From Edwardsiella hoshinae NBRC 105699 = ATCC 33379 (GTDB lineage Bacteria; Pseudomonadota; Gammaproteobacteria; Enterobacterales; Enterobacteriaceae), in assembly GCF_000474215.1 (NCBI RefSeq), contig NZ_BAUC01000022.1, positions 62,001-126,000 of the forward strand: DNA of 64,000 nucleotides. The letters run 5' to 3'. The notes beneath the pieces were generated by a model, which saw nothing but the letters and a program-made list of their open reading frames with translations, had not been told where the DNA came from and searched no databases. Shown here one piece after another: positions 31,526-40,119 of this stretch; within the stretch, counting starts at the first letter, position 1; the number at the start of each line of letters is the position of its first letter. The position numbers and the translations under genes are program-made.

Positions 31526-32530
31526 ATGCGCATCGGAAATATCCAACTTAAAAATCGCCTTATCGCCGCGCCCATGGCGGGCATCACCGATCGCCCCTTT
31601 CGCACGTTGTGCTATGAGATGGGCGCCGGAATGGCGGTTTCCGAGATGCTCTCTTCCAACCCGGAAGTGTGGCGCACGGATAAGTCCCGGCTGCGCATGG
31701 TGCATATGGATGAGCCAGGTATCCGAGCCGTGCAAATCGCCGGTAACGACCCCGATGAGATGGCCGCGGCAGCTAGAATCAATGCAGACTCTGGCGCGCA
31801 GATCATCGACATCAACATGGGTTGTCCGGCTAAGAAGGTAAATCGCAAACTGGCCGGCTCTGCCCTGTTGCAGTACCCCGACCAGGTGGAACAGATCCTC
31901 CGCGCCGTGGTTGGTGCGGTGACGGTTCCGGTGACCCTTAAGATACGCACTGGCTGGGATCCGGCGCACCGTAACTGTGTCGAGATTGCCCAATTGGCTG
32001 AACGCTGTGGCATTCAGGCCCTGACCATTCATGGCCGAACCCGTGCTTGCCTATTTAACGGCGAGGCCGAGTACGACAGCATTCGGACAGTTAAGCAGCA
32101 TGTTTCCATTCCGATCATCGCGAACGGAGACATAACTGACCCGCATAAAGCCAAGGCGGTGCTCGACTACACTGGAGCGGATGCTCTGATGATTGGTCGC
32201 GCCGCCCAGGGAAGACCCTGGATCTTCCGGGAAATCCAGCATTATCTGGACACAGGGGAGCTGCTGCCGCCCATGCCCTTGGGCGAAATAAAGCGGCTAT
32301 TGGCCGGGCATGTCAAAGAGCTGCATGATTTTTATGGCTCGGGAAAAGGACTGCGCATCGCCCGTAAACACGTGTCCTGGTATCTCCAGGCACACGCCCC
32401 GAATGACCAGTTTCGGCGCACATTCAACGCCATTGAGGACGCCAGCGAGCAGCTGGAGGCGTTGGAGGCATACTTCGAAAAACTTAGCGTAAAAAAAGAG
32501 CTGACAGAACTATGTTCGAACAACGCGTAA
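31526..32530 (+). CDS. dusB: tRNA-dihydrouridine synthase B
   Basis: An FMN enzyme that reduces uridine in tRNA. It starts [20 protein letters not shown] at 31526; an upstream in-frame start at 31442 would precede the promoter. The catalytic cysteine lies in [19 protein letters not shown], with [15 protein letters not shown] for FMN/tRNA binding. The frame gives 334 residues against 321 in E. coli. After EALEAYFE it reads [16 protein letters not shown] instead of the expected NLA-stop, because the A run at 32478-32482 has one base too many. It therefore overlaps fis by 19 bases. This is a real extension or a single-base sequence error. Confidence 0.94.
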
Positions 32531-32808
32531 ATTCTGACGTACTGACCGTTTCTACCGTTAACTCTCAGGATCAGGTGACTCAAAAGCCCCTGCGTGACTC
32601 GGTTAAACAAGCACTGAAGAACTATTTTGCTCAACTGAACGGTCAGGACGTAAACGACCTGTATGAGCTGGTACTGGCTGAAGTGGAACAGCCTCTGTTA
32701 GACATGGTGATGCAGTACACCCGCGGCAACCAGACCCGTGCAGCCCTGATGATGGGCATCAACCGCGGTACGCTGCGCAAGAAACTGAAAAAATACGGCA
32801 TGAACTGA
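32512..32808 (+). CDS. fis: Nucleoid protein and global regulator Fis
   Basis: A 98-residue homodimeric DNA-bending protein. Its sequence is practically the E. coli one, with the C-terminal helix-turn-helix in [20 protein letters not shown]. It activates rRNA/tRNA promoters in rapid growth and shapes the nucleoid. It is cotranscribed with dusB behind the stringently controlled promoter. Confidence 0.99.
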
Positions 32809-32829
32809 TTAATATCAGTTAACATATTG

Positions 32830-32870
32830 AAAAAAGGCGCGGTTCCCCTCTGGGTGCCGCGCCTTTTTTA
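32830..32870 (+). terminator. Rho-independent terminator of fis
   Basis: Stem GGCGCGG/CCGCGCC flanked by an A run on the left and TTTTTT on the right, 20 bases after the fis stop. The same A/T symmetry lets it serve the minus-strand gene ending at 32918. Confidence 0.92.
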
Positions 32871-32917
32871 TCGTCTCGCTCCCATTAACTTTCCCCCGTT
32901 CCGGCGCGATACCCCGC

Positions 32918-33463
32918 TCAACGGTAGCGCAACAACGCCCCGATCACGGCGCAGAGCACGAAACCGACCGATACCACGCCCAGGGTCGCCCAGCGCCGCG
33001 CCCGCATCACCCGCGCCAAAAGCAACGCCATCACGACGATCAGCAGCAGCGTGATGGCGGCGGGTAACCAACACACCTGAGGAAACGGCCACGCCGCCAG
33101 AAAGGGCAAGCTAAAGCAAAACACGTAGGCGAGCGCCGTATACAGGGTTGCATGCCATGCCTGGCGCCAGATCTTACGCCCCAGTATGCCACTGGCCAAT
33201 CGCCCAGACGCCGTCAGATTAAGCTGACGTTCGGCATGCAGCAGATCATCCCGTAACCCGGCATAGTGAGAGAGTAGGAAGGCAAAGGCGCTGGAGAGGA
33301 CGCTGACCGCGCCGATAGTCAGCAACATCGGCCTGGCGAGGGGCGCTGCGCCGGCCCATAACGTGCCGATGGCGAGTAGCGCGGCACTCATCGTCCCAGA
33401 GACAGCGCCCCCCAACAGGGCGACCAGATTGTAGTTATGGTGCTCGCGTCGTAGCAGGCGCAT
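32918..33463 (-). CDS. Five-helix membrane protein, VIT1/CCC1-like
   Basis: A 181-residue integral membrane protein with about five hydrophobic segments: after a basic start LLRREHHNYNLVALLGGAVSG, then near residues 45-65, 105-125, 128-150 and 158-178. The N-terminal N-x-x-A-L-x-G-G-A-x-S-G segment resembles VIT1/CCC1 iron-manganese transporters. No further function is visible. It follows the DUF211 gene with a 2-base gap, so the two are surely one operon. A metal or small-cation transport role is only an inference. Confidence 0.6.
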   Translation of the reverse strand: MRLLRREHHNYNLVALLGGAVSGTMSAALLAIGTLWAGAAPLARPMLLTIGAVSVLSSAFAFLLSHYAGLRDDLLHAERQLNLTASGRLASGILGRKIWRQAWHATLYTALAYVFCFSLPFLAAWPFPQVCWLPAAITLLLIVVMALLLARVMRARRWATLGVVSVGFVLCAVIGALLRYR

Positions 33464-33465
33464 AC

Positions 33466-33762
33466 TCAGCGCGCCCGTGGACTACGCTCAACGATCTCAC
33501 TACCACAGACAATCTGATCGACGCTGTGCACCGCCGCCCCGGTATTCTCCATCGCCTCGACCAATTGATCATGGTCGAGGTAGTCGCCCACGATGGTGAC
33601 ATCCATCCCGACAGTTTCGATATCGATATCACTCACAGTGATATTAAAAGCGCTCACCCCACGGCAACCATGGATCGCTTGCGCGATCTCAATGATCGTC
33701 GGCTGAGAGATCGCCTTATCGACATCGAAGGTCAAACGTCGAATATTCATGCGCTCACTCAT
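33466..33762 (-). CDS. DUF211 family protein
   Basis: A 98-residue small cytosolic protein starting MSERMNIRRLTFDVDKAISQ, with a strong GGAGG ribosome site 8 bases before the ATG. NIRRLTFDVDKAISQPTIIE and VSDIDIETVGMDVTIVG recall the DUF211 family (ferredoxin-like fold), and archaeal members are reported to bind cations. Pairing with a VIT-like membrane protein suggests a sensor or chaperone for that transporter. Family call moderate, role inferred. Confidence 0.65.
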   Translation of the reverse strand: MSERMNIRRLTFDVDKAISQPTIIEIAQAIHGCRGVSAFNITVSDIDIETVGMDVTIVGDYLDHDQLVEAMENTGAAVHSVDQIVCGSEIVERSPRAR

Positions 33763-34205
33763 CGTCTATGCCTCCATTTAGTCTACCCATACCAGGACTC
33801 TCTATGGCCGATCCTACGCCGACGCTCGCGATAGCAGGCCTTTTTTTGGCAAATAAATATTTCCCCCGCCGCGCCAGCTAGCCATTCCCCTGCGCCCGCG
33901 CTTGAGCAGAGCGGCGCGCAAAAACAAAGCGAGAGCATGATGAGATGTTGACCTCCCGACGCGGGCACGCGGCGTCCTTCCCACGCCGCCATGGCACCTT
34001 ATCGGCGCAACAGCAACGCCTACCTTGAGATGGGAACGCGCTTAGCGCCTTGGGTAATCCACCGGGATACGTAGGGATTGCTCGCATGCGGCAATACCGA
34101 CAGAGCGGCCCCACATGCATCGCGTCATGCTGATCGCAGGCCAGAAAGCGCGTGAACCGACAGATACGCCCGCAGCGACCTCGCTATCAACAGCCGCGGC
34201 GGCAC
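33763..34205. other. Gene-free region at the left edge of the adhesin island
   Basis: About 440 bases with no supportable gene. It contains the left copy of a long direct repeat (33842-33887). The remaining sequence is GC-rich like the core genome and gives no recognisable protein on either strand. The shift to AT-rich sequence begins at the AraC-type gene. Confidence 0.5.
33842..33887 (+). repeat. Direct repeat, left copy flanking the adhesin island
   Basis: Contains TTGGCAAATAAATATTTC preceded by a T run; the first 22 bases are identical to 53029-53050. The following 24 bases match at 17 positions (both end CAGCT..G.CATTC), so 39 of 46 positions agree, in the same orientation. It is a candidate junction duplication or dispersed element. 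Confidence 0.7.
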
Positions 34206-35042
34206 TCATGATGGGTAGCGAGAGGATTTATTCTTATTTTTCCCGAAGGCCAAGAAAGTTGATGGTTTAATTTTAAAATGCTTTTTAAACACAGTGGTAA
34301 AATAAGAAACACTGTCATAGCCACACATGTAAGCGACTTGCGTGACATTAAACTCATGGTGTCTTAATAGTTTTACCGCTTTATTCATCCTAGCATTAAG
34401 GTAAATTTCGCTAAAGGAAGTGTTTTCTTGCATCAGTTTTCTCTTCAGCGTTGATGGGCTCATGTAGAGCTTGCTCGCGATTTTTTTCAGCGACCAACGC
34501 TGACTCAGATCATTGGTAATCATATAATAGATATCTTCGCGCAAAGACTTCAGCGAAAGTAATCTAAACAACGGCAAGGCATTCTGATTATCAATAAATT
34601 CAGAGAGCAACAGTTGGAGCAGGTAGCCTCGCTTCTCTGCGGATAACGACTGCATTTCATTGCTAGTTTGTAGAAGATCGAACACTTTAGAGACGCCGGC
34701 GTTAACCGGGGCAAGCAAGCACTTACTGGCACTATTTTTAAAGCAATGCGGATTGTCTGCGCCGTTAGACAGAAAGTTATCACAGGCTTTTTTTATAGAA
34801 AGGGCATCCACCTCAATCACGCTATAGCAAATACTCGCATCGGTCTTCTCCACAGTGACATTAATTGTCTGCTCCTTAGCTAAAAAGATAAAAACCGGAC
34901 CAGTGACACAGATAGACTCGTTGAATGATGAATTTATTGTCATTCTACCAGAGGTCAATTTAATAATAATAGATTGCAATAATGCAACACCATAAACTGA
35001 TAAAAACACAGGCTTATGCTCATGTATTGAATATACATTCAT
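34206..35042 (-). CDS. AraC-family transcription regulator of the island
   Basis: A 278-residue protein with a C-terminal AraC/XylS double helix-turn-helix (about the last 100 residues): SLKKIASKLYMSPSTLKRKL and FNVTQVAYMCGYDSVSYFTT. The N-terminal half is a probable ligand or dimerisation domain without a recognisable motif. The general style recalls HilC/HilD, GadX and AppY-type virulence or stress regulators. ATG at 35042 has an upstream AAGGA; ATG at 35099 and TTG at 35114 are alternatives. The gene is AT-rich and lies downstream of the secretion operon, so it is the likely local regulator, by context only. Confidence 0.85.
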   Translation of the reverse strand: MNVYSIHEHKPVFLSVYGVALLQSIIIKLTSGRMTINSSFNESICVTGPVFIFLAKEQTINVTVEKTDASICYSVIEVDALSIKKACDNFLSNGADNPHCFKNSASKCLLAPVNAGVSKVFDLLQTSNEMQSLSAEKRGYLLQLLLSEFIDNQNALPLFRLLSLKSLREDIYYMITNDLSQRWSLKKIASKLYMSPSTLKRKLMQENTSFSEIYLNARMNKAVKLLRHHEFNVTQVAYMCGYDSVSYFTTVFKKHFKIKPSTFLAFGKNKNKSSRYPS

Positions 35043-36161
35043 CCTGTCGATTTCCTTGGATTGCAATGATATTAATTTCAGTTGACAAGACTTTATCATT
35101 GATAAAGCCGACAATAGGGAAATGTATCAATGAGATGTTATTTGATTTGTAATCATACTTGCCATTTCTATAAATATGCCCGCATGCGTCAATAACCATC
35201 ATCCTTTTCGATTACTTTTCACTTCCTTTTTTCTTTTGCGCAGGACATTATTTCCCCATGCATATTCTTTAAAAAAATGGCCTAGTACCCTATAAGTTTA
35301 CTGATTATAATTTTTGGTATAACTTAAACTTCAGCCTATTGGTTTCCGTGGCTGTCCATCATTAGATAATCTTTTAAAATTATCACTGCAACACAATGAT
35401 TCGCTAAGTATCCTATCTTTATATCTTCGGCTCCGTATATAAAAAAGGGCTCAAGTTATGTAACTATCGACTCAAAACATTACCAGTTTGCAAAATAATG
35501 ACAACATGAATCAACGAAATATTAACCATATTGTCAAGGCAAATGACCATGACCGTAGATCGTGTGCTACGTGCACGTGGTTTACCAAATAGGCTCAAGG
35601 TAATACACGCTATTCACCCTCATGCATGTCGCCGTTCTCTGGTACCACCCAGTCCCGCCAACTGGCCTCTCACGACGCAGAGGAAGCACATTGCCACGGC
35701 GTCCAACCGGCTCTATTTATACCCTGGCCCGCCGCCCATCGCCTGTGTAGCCGGCCGGGGCGGCAAATCATCACGGCCCAAACCGCACACGATCATCCGC
35801 CTTAACAAGCGAGCATTGGCTTCAATCAAGGTGCTGCACCGATAAGCGTCGCGCCATTGATGCCCTCTCCCGCCGAGATACAACACGCGTTATTAACCAT
35901 AGGAAGGACATATGCTGCGGTATTGCCTCTGTACTGAGCACATCGACGCTCCCCCCGCTCACGCCTGGTATTCCGCTCTCCTACTTTGCCGTCAGCCCAT
36001 GTGCGCAGACACGCCCTTTTGCGCGGGGCGTTAGATAAATATCGGTCTGGCCACTCACCAGTGTGAGCATACCGGCATGCAACATCATGCATGCTGCGGA
36101 TCGGGCCGTGACAGTATGATCGTCGGCGGCGCAGTGAAGCATCGCAGTATGACCCGACGCC

Positions 36162-36255
36162 GGCTAACGTGGCAGCGCGCAGACGAAACAGAATAGAAGC
36201 GGGAGAATGGGCAGCCTGGATGGCGTCCTGGCAGAGCTGGCTAACGTGGCAGCGC
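36162..36255 (+). repeat. 17-bp direct repeat in the spacer
   Basis: GGCTAACGTGGCAGCGC occurs at 36162-36178 and again at 36239-36255, 77 bases apart. The span between the copies is not coding in any recognisable way. Confidence 0.8.
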
Positions 36256-36273
36256 CTCACGGATGTAAAGCAT

Positions 36274-36309
36274 CTTGAACGCCTTGAACGCCTTGAACGC
36301 CTTGAACGC
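36274..36309 (+). repeat. Tandem repeat, 9-nt unit four times
   Basis: CTTGAACGC is repeated four times without change. The unit is a multiple of three, so any frame through it reads a three-residue repeat (Leu-Glu-Arg on plus, Lys-Ala-Phe on minus). It lies just downstream of the secretion operon. Confidence 0.95.
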
Positions 36310-36500
36310 ATTATTACGACGGTCGAGAGGCAGCGTCACCGCTATCACGATAAATTTTAGCATGAAATCTTCATCGATGAGGTCATCCATCGTGTGACGA
36401 TGGTAGCGCCTATCCACAACGAGCGACGGATCAGGCGCCGTCACGCTCGGAGGGGCCAAGCGGTCAATCTGCTCTCCCATTGCAACGCCGTTATGTTCAA

Positions 36501-38462
36501 CTACACTTTCATAAAGGGAATATTAATCACAGTATCATTTTTCATCACGACCCCACTGTTTGATAACTCAATAGTACGACTAAAGAGTTTTCGCAAAGAA
36601 ACATCATGGGTTGCGAAAATAACGACAGCACCTGCGTATAAATTTTTTATTTTTTGTAAAAAGGCTATGGCATCCGAGGAGGATAAGAAGGATGTCGACT
36701 CATCCATAAAAATGATCTGCGCCTTTTTATACAGAGAGAGACACAAGAGTATTTTTTGCCTTTCCCCATTGGAAAGGTTTAGCTCATCGACAAACTTTTC
36801 ATCGATATTCTCCTTTGACAACACGAGGCTCTCACAACATAACTTCAGTATTTTTATAATGTCTCCCTCATCCAACACGCCATATAGGGTGAAATTATCG
36901 CGCATCGTCCCCTTAATGAATGAGCTATTCGTTGAGTGATAGGCGATACAATTCTGGATATAGGTTTCAGAGATATGCGTTATATCCACATCATTCAACT
37001 TTATTGAGCCAGTATAGTTATTCGTTATATTAGATAATACGTTGATTAACGATGTCTTACCGCATCCCGAACGACCAATGATGCCAATAATATCACCGGG
37101 AGTAGCTGAAAATGACAAATTCTCGACCAATTTTCTATCAGCCAAGGAGATCGTTAAATTCTCCACAGTAAAACGTTCCAGAGCAGGGATAACAATACCG
37201 TCATGGGATATGTTAGTATCTCGGTCTTTCAGCAACCCCGTCAAACTACTCTTAATGTGAAACATATGCAACTTCGACATATACATTCTATTAACGCCGC
37301 TAACCAGCGAACCTGATAGCCGAGAATTAATAATCATAATCGCAATGATGGATGCTGTCGTTAAAACACCATTCACCACAGCAAAATAGGAAGAGATAAA
37401 CATAACAATCATCGAAATAAATGAGTTAGCTTTTATCATTTCACTCCAATGGTGATTATCGATATTCATCTCCATTTTAGTGTACTCATCTTTATTTGCC
37501 TTATCCATGAGTAATTTTTCAAAAAAAGAATTCCTTAAAAATTTCAACTCTTTTCTTTTCTCCTCTAATGAGATAAGAGTGGTCATTTTTTCATAACTGG
37601 CTGCATTCGTCTGTAATGTTTTCTTATAGGCGGAGAAACGAATGTAAACGCAGAGGAATGTCAGAATGACATAATAGAACAAAAGAGGAAAGGCATAGCC
37701 GCCCATCATAAGAAACAGGCACATCAAAAACAAAAAAGCTAACGAGACATCCACCGAGATCAACGGATATGACTCCCATAGTGCAACGACCGAAGAATCT
37801 ACTGTACGTATTTTTACCGCTGCCCCTCTACAATTGGATAGTTTCAATATCTGTAAGTAGAAGGCATTACACTTTATATTATTATTTTTAACTTGCTGTG
37901 ATGTCTTGTCATAAATAATCCCTTTAAGCACTAATTCGAAAATAGTAAAGATGATAAAGATACCAGTGACAAAAAAAATCGAATGATAAGAGTCGCTATA
38001 AATTAAGCGCGTATTAAATAAGTTAGAATATAATGGCGTCATTAATGCAAAGACAATCAAGCCCAATGATAGATAACCACTTTTCGGTGTCATTTTCTTT
38101 ATCGCATGATAGATATCTTCATCATCTATTTTCTTTAGCTCTTTGGCCAAGAAAAACACCTTCTTACTGAGCAACTCATCATGCGTTACCACATCAGACG
38201 TACTTAAATTAACGATCTTATTTTTTTCTTTTTGCAAAATAATAAAGCGAGATTCCGTCCACTCGACAATGAAATTTTTTGGCAAATAAGCATTATCTTG
38301 ATAACTTTCAGCAATTAATTTAAAATCGAAAAAATCATTTTTGATATAATCATTGAAGTTATTTAAAATATCATGCATATCGCGGCTTTTATTTTTTATA
38401 ATAAAATCTTCACCCTCGACAAAACAATATCTGCGCAGCGCATCAAAAAAATCATTTGTCAT
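36501..38462 (-). CDS. Type I secretion ABC transporter (SiiF/HlyB-like)
   Basis: A 653-residue inner-membrane exporter ATPase. An N-terminal cytosolic domain of about 130 residues sits where HlyB-type exporters have a C39-like domain; a peptidase Cys-His arrangement is not evident. A transmembrane region (about residues 130-410) follows. The ATPase has Walker A GRSGCGKT, signature LSNGE, Walker B IIFMDEST and an H-loop in FATHD. The ATG at 38462 has an excellent AGGAGG 7 bases upstream and overlaps the previous stop (ATGA). Last gene of the minus-strand operon; should export the adjacent giant adhesin. Homology to Salmonella SiiF is inferred from architecture and context. Confidence 0.9.
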   Translation of the reverse strand: MTNDFFDALRRYCFVEGEDFIIKNKSRDMHDILNNFNDYIKNDFFDFKLIAESYQDNAYLPKNFIVEWTESRFIILQKEKNKIVNLSTSDVVTHDELLSKKVFFLAKELKKIDDEDIYHAIKKMTPKSGYLSLGLIVFALMTPLYSNLFNTRLIYSDSYHSIFFVTGIFIIFTIFELVLKGIIYDKTSQQVKNNNIKCNAFYLQILKLSNCRGAAVKIRTVDSSVVALWESYPLISVDVSLAFLFLMCLFLMMGGYAFPLLFYYVILTFLCVYIRFSAYKKTLQTNAASYEKMTTLISLEEKRKELKFLRNSFFEKLLMDKANKDEYTKMEMNIDNHHWSEMIKANSFISMIVMFISSYFAVVNGVLTTASIIAIMIINSRLSGSLVSGVNRMYMSKLHMFHIKSSLTGLLKDRDTNISHDGIVIPALERFTVENLTISLADRKLVENLSFSATPGDIIGIIGRSGCGKTSLINVLSNITNNYTGSIKLNDVDITHISETYIQNCIAYHSTNSSFIKGTMRDNFTLYGVLDEGDIIKILKLCCESLVLSKENIDEKFVDELNLSNGERQKILLCLSLYKKAQIIFMDESTSFLSSSDAIAFLQKIKNLYAGAVVIFATHDVSLRKLFSRTIELSNSGVVMKNDTVINIPFMKV

Positions 38463-38875
38463 TTTGCAACCTCCTCGGCAATACAATTATTCTTACCGCT
38501 AGGTTCATAGACCGGTTGTCCCACCAAAACCTGATCGATATCTCTGAGTGCTTTTTTTGCTACGATATAATTATAGGTGGTATATTTTTGGGCGATATCC
38601 AGACTCAGATTATTGCCGTAGGTGCAATAGATTCGGATCACCACACCTTCTTTCGAGGCACGAAAAGGTAGCAGATCAGTCACCGAAAAAGAAAAACCTT
38701 TCAATGGCATCACCACTCTATTCTTTTGTTCGGTTTCACTATTATAGATTAAGTTAGCGTAGTCCTTTTTTCTATCCTGTTCTAACGCCAACGATAATAA
38801 ATTAACTAACAACACGGCCATCAGTAATATCATCACCGCTACGGCGGATGATAATGCAGAGACAAATCCAAGCAT
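38459..38875 (-). CDS. Small bitopic membrane protein between adaptor and ABC genes
   Basis: 138 residues from ATG 38875, or 143 from TTG 38890. One N-terminal transmembrane segment (SALSSAVAVMILLMAVLLVN) is followed by a periplasmic or cytosolic domain of about 105 residues with two cysteines. I recognise no family, and no SPI-4 gene known to me occupies this position. Topology and size resemble the MotB/ExbD-like protein at the operon start, and both have an I-x-[LI]-Y strand followed by a helix containing TYN. The transmembrane segment has no charged ion-binding residue. It overlaps the ABC gene by 4 bases and lies at the end of the HlyD gene, so it is firmly in the operon. Confidence 0.8.
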   Translation of the reverse strand: MLGFVSALSSAVAVMILLMAVLLVNLLSLALEQDRKKDYANLIYNSETEQKNRVVMPLKGFSFSVTDLLPFRASKEGVVIRIYCTYGNNLSLDIAQKYTTYNYIVAKKALRDIDQVLVGQPVYEPSGKNNCIAEEVAK

Positions 38876-38883
38876 AATATATA

Positions 38884-40119
38884 TTACCAAACATTAAAGA
38901 CAAGATTATTGCCGACTAACGCCGTAATATAGTTCAGCAATGTGACTTTTTTACTCAGGACGAAAACATTGACCTGAACGCCTTCGATCTCCGGAGAGAT
39001 AACACTCTCATCATCGGGTTTTATCTCCACTTTATAATAACGTTCAAGACCATTCTTCTCATCATCAGAGAATGAGTCGGCGCTAATCTTAGTGACGCCA
39101 CCAATAATGTTAGCTTTATAGCCAGGTGAGTTCACAATGATTTTTGATTTAGCACCAACGAAGATAAACGGCCGATATTTAGCTAATATCTTTGCATCAA
39201 TAACTTGATTTTCGTTATTCTTCTTAATCGTCATTACCGGCTGGGAACTTTCCACATAAGAGCCTTTATCAAAATTACGCTCCAAGCTTAAAATCACCCC
39301 CATAATCGGTGAGACGACACTATTCGCTTTGATTTTATTGCGTAACAAGTCTAATTGCCCGACGTTTTCCAAGCGTTCTCGGCGTAACTGAACCAGCTGT
39401 TCAGAATTACTGCTGAGTTGTTCTAGAATACTACTGCGGAAACGCTTATCCGCTAACTTAATATCATTCTGCAAAGATAACAGGCTAATATCACCAGCCG
39501 TTATCTGCGATATAATCTGACTGATCTCGGTTTTATTATTAATGATTTCTATTTCTGGCGCGCCCGCTAATCTCAACAAGTTACCTTTTTTCTTTAATAG
39601 CGCTTGTCTGTTTTGCAGGTCATCCCGCTCTTCCAACATTTTACTTTCTCGATGTTTTAAATTTTCCGCCTCAAACTTTAAAGAAAGATACTCATTAAGG
39701 AATTTATGCGCACTTAATTCCTGGTCAAAATCATTATCATTTTCTACTTGCAGTTTAACCTCATCGGTTACATTCTCATCTAATATTATTTTTAGCAGAC
39801 GCTGATCTTCTTCTAGAACACGAATGCGCTTATCGGCAAACAAGACTAGTTCATTAAGCGTTTTTTCTTGATGAAATACATCAAGATTTGTGTATGAAAA
39901 CAAGATGTCTCCGACCTTAACCTCAGATCCGGTTTTAAGATCAAACTTACTAATAAACCCTGAGTCGGGGCTAACGATAACCAATTTATCCGAAGCCCCA
40001 GTGATCACGCCAGTACCAGGAGAAACAATATCTATTTTCGCAATACCAATATATGCAAGCAAAAAGAGCATCGTTGCTAGCAAAATGACAAACTTGCGTG
40101 AAACCTTGCCACTAGTCAT
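38884..40119 (-). CDS. Type I secretion membrane fusion protein (HlyD/SiiD-like)
   Basis: A 411-residue periplasmic adaptor linking the ABC exporter to the outer-membrane channel. It has a transmembrane anchor at residues 9-28 (KFVILLATMLFLLAYIGIAK), then a lipoyl-type half-motif, a long coiled-coil hairpin (about residues 85-265), and the second half-motif near NSVVSPIMGVILSL. A beta-barrel region ends the protein. The ATG overlaps the TolC-like stop (ATGA). AT-rich codon use like the rest of the operon. Part of the exporter for the adhesin. Confidence 0.9.
   Translation of the reverse strand: MTSGKVSRKFVILLATMLFLLAYIGIAKIDIVSPGTGVITGASDKLVIVSPDSGFISKFDLKTGSEVKVGDILFSYTNLDVFHQEKTLNELVLFADKRIRVLEEDQRLLKIILDENVTDEVKLQVENDNDFDQELSAHKFLNEYLSLKFEAENLKHRESKMLEERDDLQNRQALLKKKGNLLRLAGAPEIEIINNKTEISQIISQITAGDISLLSLQNDIKLADKRFRSSILEQLSSNSEQLVQLRRERLENVGQLDLLRNKIKANSVVSPIMGVILSLERNFDKGSYVESSQPVMTIKKNNENQVIDAKILAKYRPFIFVGAKSKIIVNSPGYKANIIGGVTKISADSFSDDEKNGLERYYKVEIKPDDESVISPEIEGVQVNVFVLSKKVTLLNYITALVGNNLVFNVW

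Larger units (their letters stand above)
35043..36500. other. 1.4 kb spacer without a convincing gene
   Basis: The part up to about 35530 is strongly AT-rich and should hold the promoter of the AraC-type gene. From 35531 to 36480 the sequence turns GC-rich. The frames there (for example 35531-35845 plus, 35826-36311 minus) give no recognisable protein and have repetitive, arginine-rich translations typical of non-coding DNA. It includes two small repeat structures listed separately. It may be the remains of a lost gene or of an insertion. Confidence 0.5.

Noticed and set aside
33842-33887. The long direct repeat as a promoter operator of the DUF211 gene
   Set aside because: The second copy has the opposite orientation relative to its nearest downstream gene and lies far from it, so a shared operator role is less likely than a junction repeat.
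36274-36309. Possible CRISPR-like array
   Set aside because: Units of 9 bases are directly adjacent with no spacers, so it is a simple tandem repeat.
35531-36311. Open frames in the GC-rich spacer (plus 35531-35845, minus 35826-36311)
   Set aside because: Low-complexity, arginine- or proline-rich translations with no family, so treated as non-coding. A decayed gene cannot be excluded.
36169-36360. Short frame reading Leu-Glu-Arg repeats, and its minus-strand mirror
   Set aside because: The repeats arise from the 9-nt tandem array; there is no start context or homology.
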